Shown: positions 1 to 6,431, numbered from the stretch's first letter. The stretch: 11,905 nucleotides of DNA from Gammaproteobacteria bacterium (GCA_013152045.1 JAADGZ010000242.1:1-11905), one strand, 5' to 3'. The notes: generated by a model not told the origin, from the sequence alone. Numbers and translations: made by a program.

Positions 1-374
1 AGTGCAGAACTGACATCATTATCAAAATAGGTCATCTCGCGACCACTGGTGTAATCAATAATCTGATCAGGAATAACCAGCTGGGCCGGTTTAAGCAAAG
101 TGTTGATACCACCCACGGCATTAATAGCCAGCATGTAATAGGCGCCCGCTTCTTTCAACGCCCAGATATTGGCACGGTAATTTACCTTGTGCGGTGGAAT
201 CGTGTGCCCACTGCCGTGACGCGCTAGAAACATAATCGGCTGATCATTTAAACGGCCCTTGAGCAGTGCCGCCGAGGTCTCACCGAAGGGCGTAGAAACA
301 AGCTTCTCCTCGTTGATCGTCAGACCCGGTAGGGAGGTCAGCCCGGTGCCGCCGATGATGGCAATCCCGCGCAT
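1..374 (-). CDS. mtnP: S-methyl-5'-thioinosine phosphorylase (MTAP/PNP family), 5' part; runs off the window
   Basis: The first 124 codons are present; the 3' half lies beyond base 1. The protein starts MRGIAIIGGTGL, the glycine-rich phosphate-binding start of trimeric MTAP-like phosphorylases. It continues with FLARHG at 49-54, HTIPPHKVNYRANIWALKE at 57-75 and INAVGGI at 84-90. The family cleaves 5'-methylthio-nucleosides with phosphate to a free base and 5-methylthioribose-1-phosphate in the cytoplasm. The AVGGI form, where MTA phosphorylases usually have a TACGSL-like segment, fits the Pseudomonas-type enzyme that prefers methylthioinosine and releases hypoxanthine. That specificity is inferred from memory of the family and from the neighbour. 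The ATG at 374-372 is preceded by AAGGGG about 9 bases away, inside the end of hpt, whose stop codon is only 3 bases upstream. The two genes are therefore very probably co-transcribed and coupled. Plain MTA phosphorylase or PNP is the alternative. Confidence 0.85.
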   Translation of the reverse strand, partial: MRGIAIIGGTGLTSLPGLTINEEKLVSTPFGETSAALLKGRLNDQPIMFLARHGSGHTIPPHKVNYRANIWALKEAGAYYMLAINAVGGINTLLKPAQLVIPDQIIDYTSGREMTYFDNDVSSA

Positions 375-377
375 AGC

Positions 378-923
378 TTACAGCCCCTTCACAGCAAAAA
401 TGCCGTCGACGTTGCGCAGATAGCCTTTGTAATCCATACCATAACCGAACAGGTAACGATCTTCGGTCTGCACGCCGACAAAATCTGCCTTAACGCCGGT
501 CTTTCGATCATGACATTTTTCTACCAGCACAGCGGAAAAAATGCTGGCGGCTCCGGCCTTTTCACAGTGTTCGACAATGGCTTTGAGCGTAACACCTTCG
601 TCCAGAATATCATCGACGATCAGCACATCCCGCCCCTGCAACGAATAATTCTGCTCTGACAACCAGTCCAGCTTGCCACCTGAAGTGGTATCGGCATAAC
701 GGGTGACATGCAGATAATCCAGTTGCAAAGGAAAATTAAGCCGGGTCAATAAATAGCCGGTTGGGATAATCGCTCCGGTCAGAACACAGAGAACCAGTGG
801 GTTGCGGTCGAAAAGTTTTTCTGTAATCGCGGCGGCCATGTTATCCAATGCGGCGCCAACTTGCTCGGCGGTGTACAGGCAATCAGCCTCAGAGAGTAGT
901 TGCTTATAATCTTCAGTTTTCAT
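378..923 (-). CDS. hpt: Hypoxanthine(-guanine) phosphoribosyltransferase
   Basis: This 181-residue cytoplasmic purine-salvage enzyme transfers phosphoribosyl from PRPP to hypoxanthine or guanine. The PRPP-binding signature VLIVDDILDEGVTL is at 100-113. LTGAII at 48-53 is the PPi loop, LVEK at 133-136 carries the purine-contacting lysine, and FGYGMDY at 159-165 is the C-terminal base-binding segment. The PRPP loop reads D-E-G where E. coli Hpt has D-S-G; as I recall this is normal for the Pseudomonas-type subfamily, so I do not treat it as inactivating. The ATG at 923 is the only sensible start, but the preceding bases are AT-rich with no Shine-Dalgarno sequence. Translation may depend on coupling with mscS, which ends 9 bases upstream. 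mtnP follows after 3 bases and its product could supply hypoxanthine. Xanthine-guanine specificity cannot be excluded from sequence. Confidence 0.92.
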   Translation of the reverse strand: MKTEDYKQLLSEADCLYTAEQVGAALDNMAAAITEKLFDRNPLVLCVLTGAIIPTGYLLTRLNFPLQLDYLHVTRYADTTSGGKLDWLSEQNYSLQGRDVLIVDDILDEGVTLKAIVEHCEKAGAASIFSAVLVEKCHDRKTGVKADFVGVQTEDRYLFGYGMDYKGYLRNVDGIFAVKGL

Positions 924-932
924 AATTAAATT

Positions 933-2015
933 TTATTTTTGTGGTATTTGATTAAATTTTATTTCATCAGGAATATGCAAGGTTGAGGTGGGAAAAGCGA
1001 TCTCGGCCTGATGGGCGTTGATAATCTCACTGACTTTCAATAATACATCCTGTTTGACCTCATGATATTCTATCCAGTCTGTGGTCCGAGTAAAAGTATA
1101 AATGAAAAAATCCAGTGATGACGGCGCAAAGCTGTTGAAATTAACGATCATGGTCTGGCTTTGATCAATATCAGGATGCGCCATTAACATCCTTTTGACC
1201 TCACCAATAATATCCGCCATTACACTGATATCGTCATAACGTACACCAATCGTTTCATAAATTCTGCGGTGTGTCATGCGTGATGGATTCTCCACACTAA
1301 TACTGGCAAAGACTGAGTTCGGAACGTATAGCGGACGCTTGTCAAAGGTACGAACAACAGTGGTGCGCCAACCAATTTTTTCAACCGTTCCCTCGATCTC
1401 CCGATCGGATGAACGCACCCAGTCACCAATCGCAAAAGGCCGATCCAGGTAGAGCATCATCCCGCCAAAAAAATTGGCAAGCAGATCTTTGGCTGCAAAA
1501 CCTATCGCGATACCGCCAATGCCGCCAAAGGCAAGAATAGCTGAAATATTAAAGCCGAGACTTTGCAGAGCCACCAGGGTTGCAGTTATTAGTATTGTGC
1601 TACGCAGTAACTGGCTGATAGCACTGGCCGTAGTACGATCCAGTGGTTTGCCCGCTACTTCATGCTGATAGAGGATATTAGTTTCAGCAAAACTGATAAA
1701 ACGGATCAACACCCAGGTAATACTGACAATCACCCCGACCAGGCGCATCTCTGAACTGGCAGGTAACTTCATGACATCCAGGCACAGGGAAAAACCTATT
1801 ATCCAGATCAATAGCGTCAGGGGGGTTTGCAGAGCATGAACAAGAGCATCATCCCACTGAGTGCGTGTGGACTGCAGACGCTGGTAAAGCTTTTTCAATA
1901 TACGTTTTTGAATAAAATCCAGTAACAGGGCCGCAAAAACAATGCTGAAAATTCGCAGAATACCGTATTGATCGCCCTCCAGCAGCCCCAGAAATTTATC
2001 CATATAATCGTTCAT
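933..2015 (-). CDS. MscS-family mechanosensitive ion channel (five-helix, YnaI-like)
   Basis: The predicted 360-residue inner-membrane channel belongs to the family that opens under membrane tension to release solutes during hypo-osmotic shock. Hydrophobic segments lie near 18-37, 65-83, 91-109 and 139-155. The pore helix at 158-190 has the Gly/Ala-rich GGIGGIAIGFAAKDLLANFF motif. The MscS beta domain follows, with FAIGDWV at 194-200, EGTVEKIGWRTT at 208-219 and VPNS at 231-234, then a cytoplasmic alpha/beta end. Five helices rather than three resembles YnaI more than MscS itself. I chose the ATG at 2015 because GGAG stands 7 bases before it and because it begins one base after the nagZ stop. 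A start at 2045 would add ten residues and overlap nagZ, with a poorly placed AGG. The gene ends 9 bases before hpt. The conducted ion and gating threshold cannot be read from sequence. Confidence 0.93.
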   Translation of the reverse strand: MNDYMDKFLGLLEGDQYGILRIFSIVFAALLLDFIQKRILKKLYQRLQSTRTQWDDALVHALQTPLTLLIWIIGFSLCLDVMKLPASSEMRLVGVIVSITWVLIRFISFAETNILYQHEVAGKPLDRTTASAISQLLRSTILITATLVALQSLGFNISAILAFGGIGGIAIGFAAKDLLANFFGGMMLYLDRPFAIGDWVRSSDREIEGTVEKIGWRTTVVRTFDKRPLYVPNSVFASISVENPSRMTHRRIYETIGVRYDDISVMADIIGEVKRMLMAHPDIDQSQTMIVNFNSFAPSSLDFFIYTFTRTTDWIEYHEVKQDVLLKVSEIINAHQAEIAFPTSTLHIPDEIKFNQIPQK

Positions 2016-2016
2016 G

Positions 2017-3066
2017 TCAGAACTCCAAATCCAGGCTACAGTCATCCTGATATTTTTGCATCAGGGCTACTGCCTGTTTCCATTTTTTGCTGGCAAACAA
2101 CTGCCGAGCATCCACTTTATTGCGGCCATGCATACGTGCAAGGCGCAGATGTGAAACGGGATCATCCCATTTATCCAGACTGTCGATAATCTCAATTGCA
2201 CCTGTGCGATTATTGCAGGCTAGCACCATGTCACAGCCCGCATCAAGCGCAGCATGGGCGCGGTCGGCATAACAGTTACCAACTACGTTTGCCCCTTCCA
2301 TGCTGAGATCATCACTAAAGATAACCCCCTGAAATCCCAGCCGCGTACGCAATACCTCTTTCAGCCAGAAAGAAGAAAAGCCTGCAGGCTGCGGATCAAT
2401 TTTTTGGTAAATAATATGTGCCGGCATAATGGCTGCCAGGCCATGATGAATCATGCGTTTAAAGACCAGGATATCTGTGGCATAAATATCATTGTATTCT
2501 CGATTATCGACGGGAATCGCAAGATGAGAGTCGGCCTCCACCCCGCCGTGACCGGGAAAATGTTTGCCCGTAGCGGCCATACCGGCCTCATGCATACCTT
2601 CCACATAGGCATGCGCCAGCTTTATCACTACCGTAGGATCGTGATGGAATGCGCGATCACCAATAACCTCGCTGAGACCGTGATCGACATCCAGTACCGG
2701 CGCAAAACTAAAATCGATATCCTGCGCGCGCAGTTCCACTGCCATCAGCCAGCCTACAGTACGAGCCAGTTTGCGCGCCTTTTGCGGTTCTTTATCGTAT
2801 ATCTGACCGAAGTGCGCTACTGCGGGTAGAAGGCTAAAGCCTTCACGAAAGCGTTGCACCCGACCACCTTCATGATCGACACTAACCAATAGTTGTGGCG
2901 AACGCAGAGCGTGGATGGCCTGCACCAGTTCATGCAATTGTTCAATACTTGAATAGTTGCGACTGAACAGAATGACGCCCCCTACCAGGGGGTGTTGTAA
3001 AATATCCAGATCTTCATCAGACAGGGTTTCGCCGGCAATATCCAGCATCAGGGGACCCAGGGACAC
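2017..3066 (-). CDS. nagZ: Beta-N-acetylhexosaminidase NagZ (GH3), peptidoglycan recycling
   Basis: NagZ is a cytoplasmic glycoside hydrolase of family 3. It removes N-acetylglucosamine from GlcNAc-1,6-anhydroMurNAc peptides during cell-wall recycling, and its product can signal AmpC beta-lactamase induction in species with AmpR. The sequence shows GPLMLDI near the start, DHEGGRVQRFREGF at 64-77, the GH3 NagZ signature KHFPGHG at 168-174 with the catalytic histidine, and FSDDLSMEGA at 250-259 with the nucleophile aspartate. There is no signal peptide, as expected. The start is uncertain. TTG at 3072 gives 351 residues but sits only 3 bases after AAGGAG. GTG at 3066 sits 9 bases after it and gives 349 residues, closer to the short N-terminus I recall for E. 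coli NagZ. The gene is flanked by a leaderless YkuD enzyme upstream and mscS one base downstream. Confidence 0.95.
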   Translation of the reverse strand: MSLGPLMLDIAGETLSDEDLDILQHPLVGGVILFSRNYSSIEQLHELVQAIHALRSPQLLVSVDHEGGRVQRFREGFSLLPAVAHFGQIYDKEPQKARKLARTVGWLMAVELRAQDIDFSFAPVLDVDHGLSEVIGDRAFHHDPTVVIKLAHAYVEGMHEAGMAATGKHFPGHGGVEADSHLAIPVDNREYNDIYATDILVFKRMIHHGLAAIMPAHIIYQKIDPQPAGFSSFWLKEVLRTRLGFQGVIFSDDLSMEGANVVGNCYADRAHAALDAGCDMVLACNNRTGAIEIIDSLDKWDDPVSHLRLARMHGRNKVDARQLFASKKWKQAVALMQKYQDDCSLDLEF

Positions 3067-3075
3067 AGGCAACTA

Positions 3076-3081
3076 CTCCTT
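3076..3081 (-). promoter_or_regulatory. Shine-Dalgarno sequence deciding the nagZ start
   Basis: On the minus strand this reads AAGGAG, the strongest ribosome-binding sequence in the second gene block. It lies 3 bases before a TTG (3072) and 9 bases before an in-frame GTG (3066). Usual spacing favours the GTG. Confidence 0.6.
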
Positions 3082-3110
3082 CAATAACTGTTCAGGAACA
3101 CTTTGTCTCT

Positions 3111-3599
3111 TTACTCATGAATATTGACCTGCGTTCCACAGGACACCCGTTCAAACAGACGGATAATATCCTGATTGCGCATTTTTATACAGCCATGCGA
3201 ACCTGCTACACCCAGTTTATCGCCGGGCGGGCAACCGTGTATATAAATATAGCGCCGCATGGTATCAACCTTTCCCAGGCGATTGCGCGCCACTTCCAGT
3301 CCGCTTAACCAGAGTATGCGAGTCAAAATCCAGTCCCGCTGTGGATATTTTTGAGCCAGTTCCGGGCTGTAAATTTCACCGCTCGGTCGGCGGCCGATAA
3401 ATACGGTGTTTTCTGCCTGGCCCGCGCCTATTTTAGCCCGAATAATATGTCGGCCCCGGGGCGTACATTCGCTGCCAAAAAGCTCACCGGGGCCGTTGGT
3501 TGCCGTAGAAACCGTAAATTCTTCCACCCCATCGGTCTCGATAAGTCGCAGACGCTGGCGGCGGATGTCGATTTCTATGCGCGCAGGCAAGGGAGGCAT
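3111..3599 (-). CDS. Leaderless YkuD-domain L,D-transpeptidase / probable cytoplasmic L,D-carboxypeptidase
   Basis: This 162-residue protein consists almost entirely of a YkuD (L,D-transpeptidase catalytic) domain. The active-site signature is clear: His121 in YIHGCPPG, then SHGCIKMRN at 134-142 with the expected catalytic Cys137. YkuD enzymes normally form 3-3 peptidoglycan crosslinks or attach lipoprotein in the periplasm, and they carry a signal peptide or membrane anchor. Here the N-terminus is MPPLPARIEIDIRRQRLRL, charged, with no hydrophobic leader, so the protein is predicted to be cytoplasmic. Acinetobacter has a leaderless YkuD enzyme (ElsL/LdtK) that acts as a cytoplasmic L,D-carboxypeptidase, trimming tetrapeptides to tripeptides in wall recycling. 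Size, missing leader and position beside nagZ all fit that role, but this is inference. The start has only a weak ribosome site and lies 3 bases after the CYTH gene. nagZ starts about 45 bases downstream. Confidence 0.88.
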   Translation of the reverse strand: MPPLPARIEIDIRRQRLRLIETDGVEEFTVSTATNGPGELFGSECTPRGRHIIRAKIGAGQAENTVFIGRRPSGEIYSPELAQKYPQRDWILTRILWLSGLEVARNRLGKVDTMRRYIYIHGCPPGDKLGVAGSHGCIKMRNQDIIRLFERVSCGTQVNIHE

Positions 3600-3602
3600 T
3601 CG

Positions 3603-4070
3603 CTACCAGTCACAAAAGGGATGCTTGACCAGACTAACATTATAATAGCGGGGATCATCTGAAACTTCCTCACCCAGCCAGTCCGGTCGGTCAAAGGCTT
3701 CATCTTCTTTGGCCAGTTCAATTTCGGCTACGACCAGACCGGCGTTGTCACCTTCGAACACATCGATTTCCCAGACATGTCCGGCATAAGGGACATGATA
3801 GCGGATCTTTTCAATCAGGGGTTTTTGACACAGGGTTTCCAGCAGGATCTGTGCGTCCTCGAGGGGAATAGGATATTCAAATTCCTGTCGGCTAATACCC
3901 AGGGTGGCGCTTTTAATATTGAGATTGGCTTTATCGCCTTCGATGCGCACTCGCACCGACGATTTTTCTGAGCCAAGCAGATAGCCCTGTTTGAATGCTG
4001 TACCTGCATTGGCATGTTGTCGCCAAGCATCATTAGCCAGCAGGAATTTTTTTTCTATTTCAACGCCCAT
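3603..4070 (-). CDS. CYTH-domain triphosphate tunnel metalloenzyme
   Basis: This 155-residue single-domain protein opens with MGVEIEKKFLL, containing the E-x-E-x-K signature (Glu4, Glu6, Lys8) that defines CYTH proteins. The expected alternating charged strands follow: VRVRIEG at 39-45, NLNIKS at 49-54, RQEFEYPIP at 61-69, EKIRY at 87-91, WEIDVFEG at 100-107 and VVAEIEL at 113-119. In known members these residues line an eight-stranded tunnel binding triphosphate and divalent metal. Short bacterial members such as the Nitrosomonas europaea enzyme hydrolyse inorganic tripolyphosphate, and class IV adenylate cyclases share the fold. Tripolyphosphatase is the likeliest activity, but substrate cannot be decided from sequence. 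The ATG at 4070 has AAGGA 8 bases upstream. The gene lies 29 bases after rlmD and 3 bases before the YkuD gene, so it is probably in the same transcript. Confidence 0.9.
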   Translation of the reverse strand: MGVEIEKKFLLANDAWRQHANAGTAFKQGYLLGSEKSSVRVRIEGDKANLNIKSATLGISRQEFEYPIPLEDAQILLETLCQKPLIEKIRYHVPYAGHVWEIDVFEGDNAGLVVAEIELAKEDEAFDRPDWLGEEVSDDPRYYNVSLVKHPFCDW

Positions 4071-4097
4071 TATTTTTTCCTTGGTCAGATCTCAATT

Positions 4098-4116
4098 CAT
4101 TATTTTTCAAATAATG
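4098..4116. repeat. Perfect 8-bp inverted repeat at the 3' end of rlmD
   Basis: CATTATTT at 4098-4105 is the exact reverse complement of AAATAATG at 4109-4116, with a three-base loop. It includes the rlmD stop codon (4102-4100). It is AT-rich with no T-run following on the transcribed strand, so it is not a convincing intrinsic terminator. It could be a weak mRNA stem between rlmD and the CYTH gene, or chance. Confidence 0.4.
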
Positions 4117-5449
4117 CAATAGACTCTACATGCGCAGTATGTGGAAACATGTCCATTACACCGGCTGCGCGCAGATGATAACCGTATTCATGCACTAGCT
4201 CACCAGCATCACGGGCCAGCGTTCCTGGATGACAAGAAACATAGACGATACGTTCTGCTCCTGTTGCAGCAATATAGGGCAAGGCTTCCTTGGCACCACT
4301 ACGCGGTGGATCGAGCAACACTTTTTGGTAATGTTTGTTTTTCAGCCAGGGCATGTTATCCAGGTTTTCCATCAAATTGGCAACATGGTATTCGACGTTC
4401 TCAATGCCATTTGCGATAGCATTTTCTCGTGCTCGTTGGATAAGCCCGGCATCGCCTTCCACGGCAACAATTTGTTTCGCCTGCTGTGCCATCGGCAGGG
4501 TAAAATTACCCAGACCACAGAACAGTTCCAGCAGGCTATCGTTTTTGTTCAGTTGCAGCAGCTCCAGCGCCAACCTTACCATCTGGGTATTGATATCATG
4601 ATTAACCTGGGTGAAATCTGCTGGCTCAAAATGCAGCTTTAAACCCTGCTCGGCAAGTTCGTAATAGAGGCCTGGCGGATCCTGCTCTGTCTCCGCAGTT
4701 GACGACAACAGGCTGACCGTATCCGGCCCTTTGGGCTGCAAATAGATCTGGAAGTTATTTGCCTTGCCGAATTCGCTGAGGATATTTTTATCCGCATCAG
4801 TCAGGGCTTCGAGATGACGAAAAATCAGTGCTGCGCTATTGTCGGCCACAGCCACTTCGATCTGCGGGATCTGCCGGTAGATACTGAGCCTGCGAATGAC
4901 ATCACCAAGGTGGGTTAATTTTTCACCCACCGAAGGGTGTAAAACTTTGCAACTGTTCAGCTCGGCCAGAAAGGACGAACCCCGTTCACGAAAACCTACC
5001 AGCACCCGTTCCTTTTTATGTACATAGCGCACTCCCAGACGTGCTTTTCTGCGATAACCCCATTGACTGCCAGCAAGAGGAGGAAGAATGGTTTCAGCCT
5101 CGACTTTTCCGACTCGCCGGAGATTATCCAGCAGGACATTTTGCTTGACCTGGAGTTGCTCGGCTGCATCAAGATGTTGCAGGCGACAACCGCCACAGAT
5201 ACCGAAATGCGCACAGGCCGGTTCGACTCGATGTTCTGAGGGAGAGATAATCCGATGCAGGCGCGCTTCATCAAAGTCACGCTTTTTGCGCGTATAAATG
5301 AACTCTACAACTTCGCCGGCAAGCGCATCGTCAACAAATACGGTTTTGCCATCGATATGCGCTACCCCTTTGCCTTCATGGGTGAGAGATTCTATGTTTG
5401 CCTGTACAGGGGTCGGATCGGGTTTCTTATAGCGTTGTTTACGTGACAT
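4100..5449 (-). CDS. rlmD: 23S rRNA (uracil(1939)-C5)-methyltransferase RlmD
   Basis: This SAM-dependent enzyme methylates C5 of U1939 in 23S rRNA. The 449 residues show the full RlmD plan. An N-terminal TRAM RNA-binding domain lies at about 12-70, with SLTHEGKGVAHIDGKTVFV at 21-39. The iron-sulfur cysteines are Cys79, Cys85, Cys88 (CAHFGICGGC) and Cys167. A SAM-binding motif LELFCGLGNF is at 307-316, DPPRSG at 380-385, and the catalytic Cys406 is in YVSCHPGTLARD. HVESIALF at 440-447 carries the expected general-base glutamate. The four cysteines together with the TRAM domain separate RlmD from TrmA and favour RlmD over RlmC. It follows cysM by 20 bases and precedes the CYTH gene by 29. The start has no strong ribosome site, so coupling to cysM is plausible. 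In E. coli, relA follows rlmD; here it does not. Confidence 0.96.
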   Translation of the reverse strand: MSRKQRYKKPDPTPVQANIESLTHEGKGVAHIDGKTVFVDDALAGEVVEFIYTRKKRDFDEARLHRIISPSEHRVEPACAHFGICGGCRLQHLDAAEQLQVKQNVLLDNLRRVGKVEAETILPPLAGSQWGYRRKARLGVRYVHKKERVLVGFRERGSSFLAELNSCKVLHPSVGEKLTHLGDVIRRLSIYRQIPQIEVAVADNSAALIFRHLEALTDADKNILSEFGKANNFQIYLQPKGPDTVSLLSSTAETEQDPPGLYYELAEQGLKLHFEPADFTQVNHDINTQMVRLALELLQLNKNDSLLELFCGLGNFTLPMAQQAKQIVAVEGDAGLIQRARENAIANGIENVEYHVANLMENLDNMPWLKNKHYQKVLLDPPRSGAKEALPYIAATGAERIVYVSCHPGTLARDAGELVHEYGYHLRAAGVMDMFPHTAHVESIALFEK

Positions 5450-5469
5450 TATATTCAGGAACCTGGGAA

Positions 5470-6363
5470 CTATTCAGCTGGAAATACATCGGTCGAAAGA
5501 TAGCGATCGCCGCGATCGCAAATGATGGCGACAATCAGCGCATGTTCGACTTCCTGTGACAGACGCAACGCGGCAGCAACGGCACCGCCAGAAGAAATGC
5601 CACAAAAAATACCCTCCTGACTAGCCAGATCACGGGTCGTCTGCTCCGCCTCAAACTGGCTGACTTCCATCAGTTTGTCTACCCGTGAAGGGTCATAGAT
5701 TTCAGGCAGGTATTCTTGCGGCCAGCGCCGAATACCAGGAATCTTCGCGCCATCGGCAGGTTCTACACCAACGATGGTCACGGCTGGATTTTTTTGCTTG
5801 AGAAAGCGGGACACACCCATGATCGTTCCGGTAGTGCCCATGGCACTGACAAAATGGGTAATTTCACCATGCGTATCAGCCCAGATCTCGGGACCGGTCG
5901 TTTCATAATGCGCCAACGGATTATCCGGATTGGAAAACTGATCCAGTAATCGGCCTTTGCCTTCACCTGCCATTTTTTCAGCCAGATCCCGCGCCCCTTC
6001 CATGCCCTGTTCTTCGCTGACCAGAATCAGCTCCGCACCATAGGCGCGCATAGACGCACGCCGCTCCAGGCTCATGTGCGCAGGCATGATCAGAATCATG
6101 TGATAGCCCTTGACTGCAGCCGCCATTGCCAGGGCAATGCCGGTGTTGCCGCTGGTGGCTTCGATCAGAGTATCACCCGGCTTAATCTCAGCTCGCGCCT
6201 CGGCATGACAGATCATGCTCAACGCGGGCCTGTCCTTGACTGAACCAGCAGGATTATTGCCCTCCAGCTTGACCAGAATAGTATTCCCGTTTGCTGCAGG
6301 AAGACGTTGCAGGCGAACCAGTGGTGTGTTGCCTATTTGAGATTCAATCGTTTTATAATTCAT
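5470..6363 (-). CDS. cysM: Cysteine synthase B (O-acetylserine sulfhydrylase B)
   Basis: This 297-residue PLP enzyme makes L-cysteine from O-acetylserine and sulfide; CysM enzymes can also use thiosulfate to give S-sulfocysteine. Visible motifs are IGNTPLVRL at 10-18, the PLP lysine Lys43 in NPAGSVKDRPAL, the substrate loop EATSGNTGIALA at 68-79, the PLP-phosphate glycine loop GTTGTIMG, and SSGGAVAA near the C-terminus. Its length and the IPGIRRWPQEYLP segment, typical of the B isoform, favour CysM over CysK or cystathionine beta-synthase. The ATG at 6363 fits the family N-terminus, but no good Shine-Dalgarno sequence precedes it, and I could not identify a convincing minus-strand promoter in the 68-base divergent gap. 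The gene leads a same-strand run down to mtnP. The rnc operon may read through into it, since no terminator is visible upstream. Confidence 0.96.
   Translation of the reverse strand: MNYKTIESQIGNTPLVRLQRLPAANGNTILVKLEGNNPAGSVKDRPALSMICHAEARAEIKPGDTLIEATSGNTGIALAMAAAVKGYHMILIMPAHMSLERRASMRAYGAELILVSEEQGMEGARDLAEKMAGEGKGRLLDQFSNPDNPLAHYETTGPEIWADTHGEITHFVSAMGTTGTIMGVSRFLKQKNPAVTIVGVEPADGAKIPGIRRWPQEYLPEIYDPSRVDKLMEVSQFEAEQTTRDLASQEGIFCGISSGGAVAAALRLSQEVEHALIVAIICDRGDRYLSTDVFPAE
6329..6359 (+). promoter_or_regulatory. Candidate sigma70 promoter for the HPt gene, inside the 5' end of cysM
   Basis: A perfect TATAAT at 6354-6359 has TTGCCT at 6329-6334, spacing 19, slightly longer than ideal. Transcription would begin near 6366 and give a leader of about 66 bases before the ATG at 6432. 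The TATAAT is also explained by the Asn-Tyr-Lys codons of cysM on the other strand, so this is tentative. Confidence 0.35.
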
Positions 6364-6431
6364 GCGCAGAGTGTAATGTATCGGGCAATGACATAAAAGA
6401 GCACGGCAAAGAAGCCCAGGGAAATACGACT

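Noticed and set aside
105..113. MtnP as ordinary purine nucleoside phosphorylase or MTA phosphorylase
   Set aside because: The AVGGI segment together with hpt linkage fits the methylthioinosine type better. The other options are kept as alternatives because half the protein is missing.
2016..2045. Upstream ATG for the MscS channel at 2045
   Set aside because: It would overlap nagZ by 29 bases with an AGG too close to the codon, while the ATG at 2015 has GGAG at normal spacing.
2254..2829. 191-codon open frame on the plus strand
   Set aside because: It lies wholly antisense to nagZ, which has full GH3 motifs. The translation shows no recognisable domain and there is no convincing ribosome site.
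5503..5519. Two GCGATCGC octamers one base apart, resembling cyanobacterial HIP1 or a binding site
   Set aside because: They encode the Asp-Arg-Gly-Asp-Arg segment of CysM (GAT CGC repeated), so the coding sequence explains them.
6291..6431. Longer N-terminus for the HPt gene
   Set aside because: The extra 47 residues are antisense to the start of cysM and the divergent gap, and have no domain similarity. The HPt fold begins at 6432, where an AGGGA precedes the ATG.
6364..6431. Minus-strand sigma70 promoter for cysM
   Set aside because: TTGCCG and TACATT/TACACT occur on the minus strand but not at acceptable spacing, so I did not annotate one.
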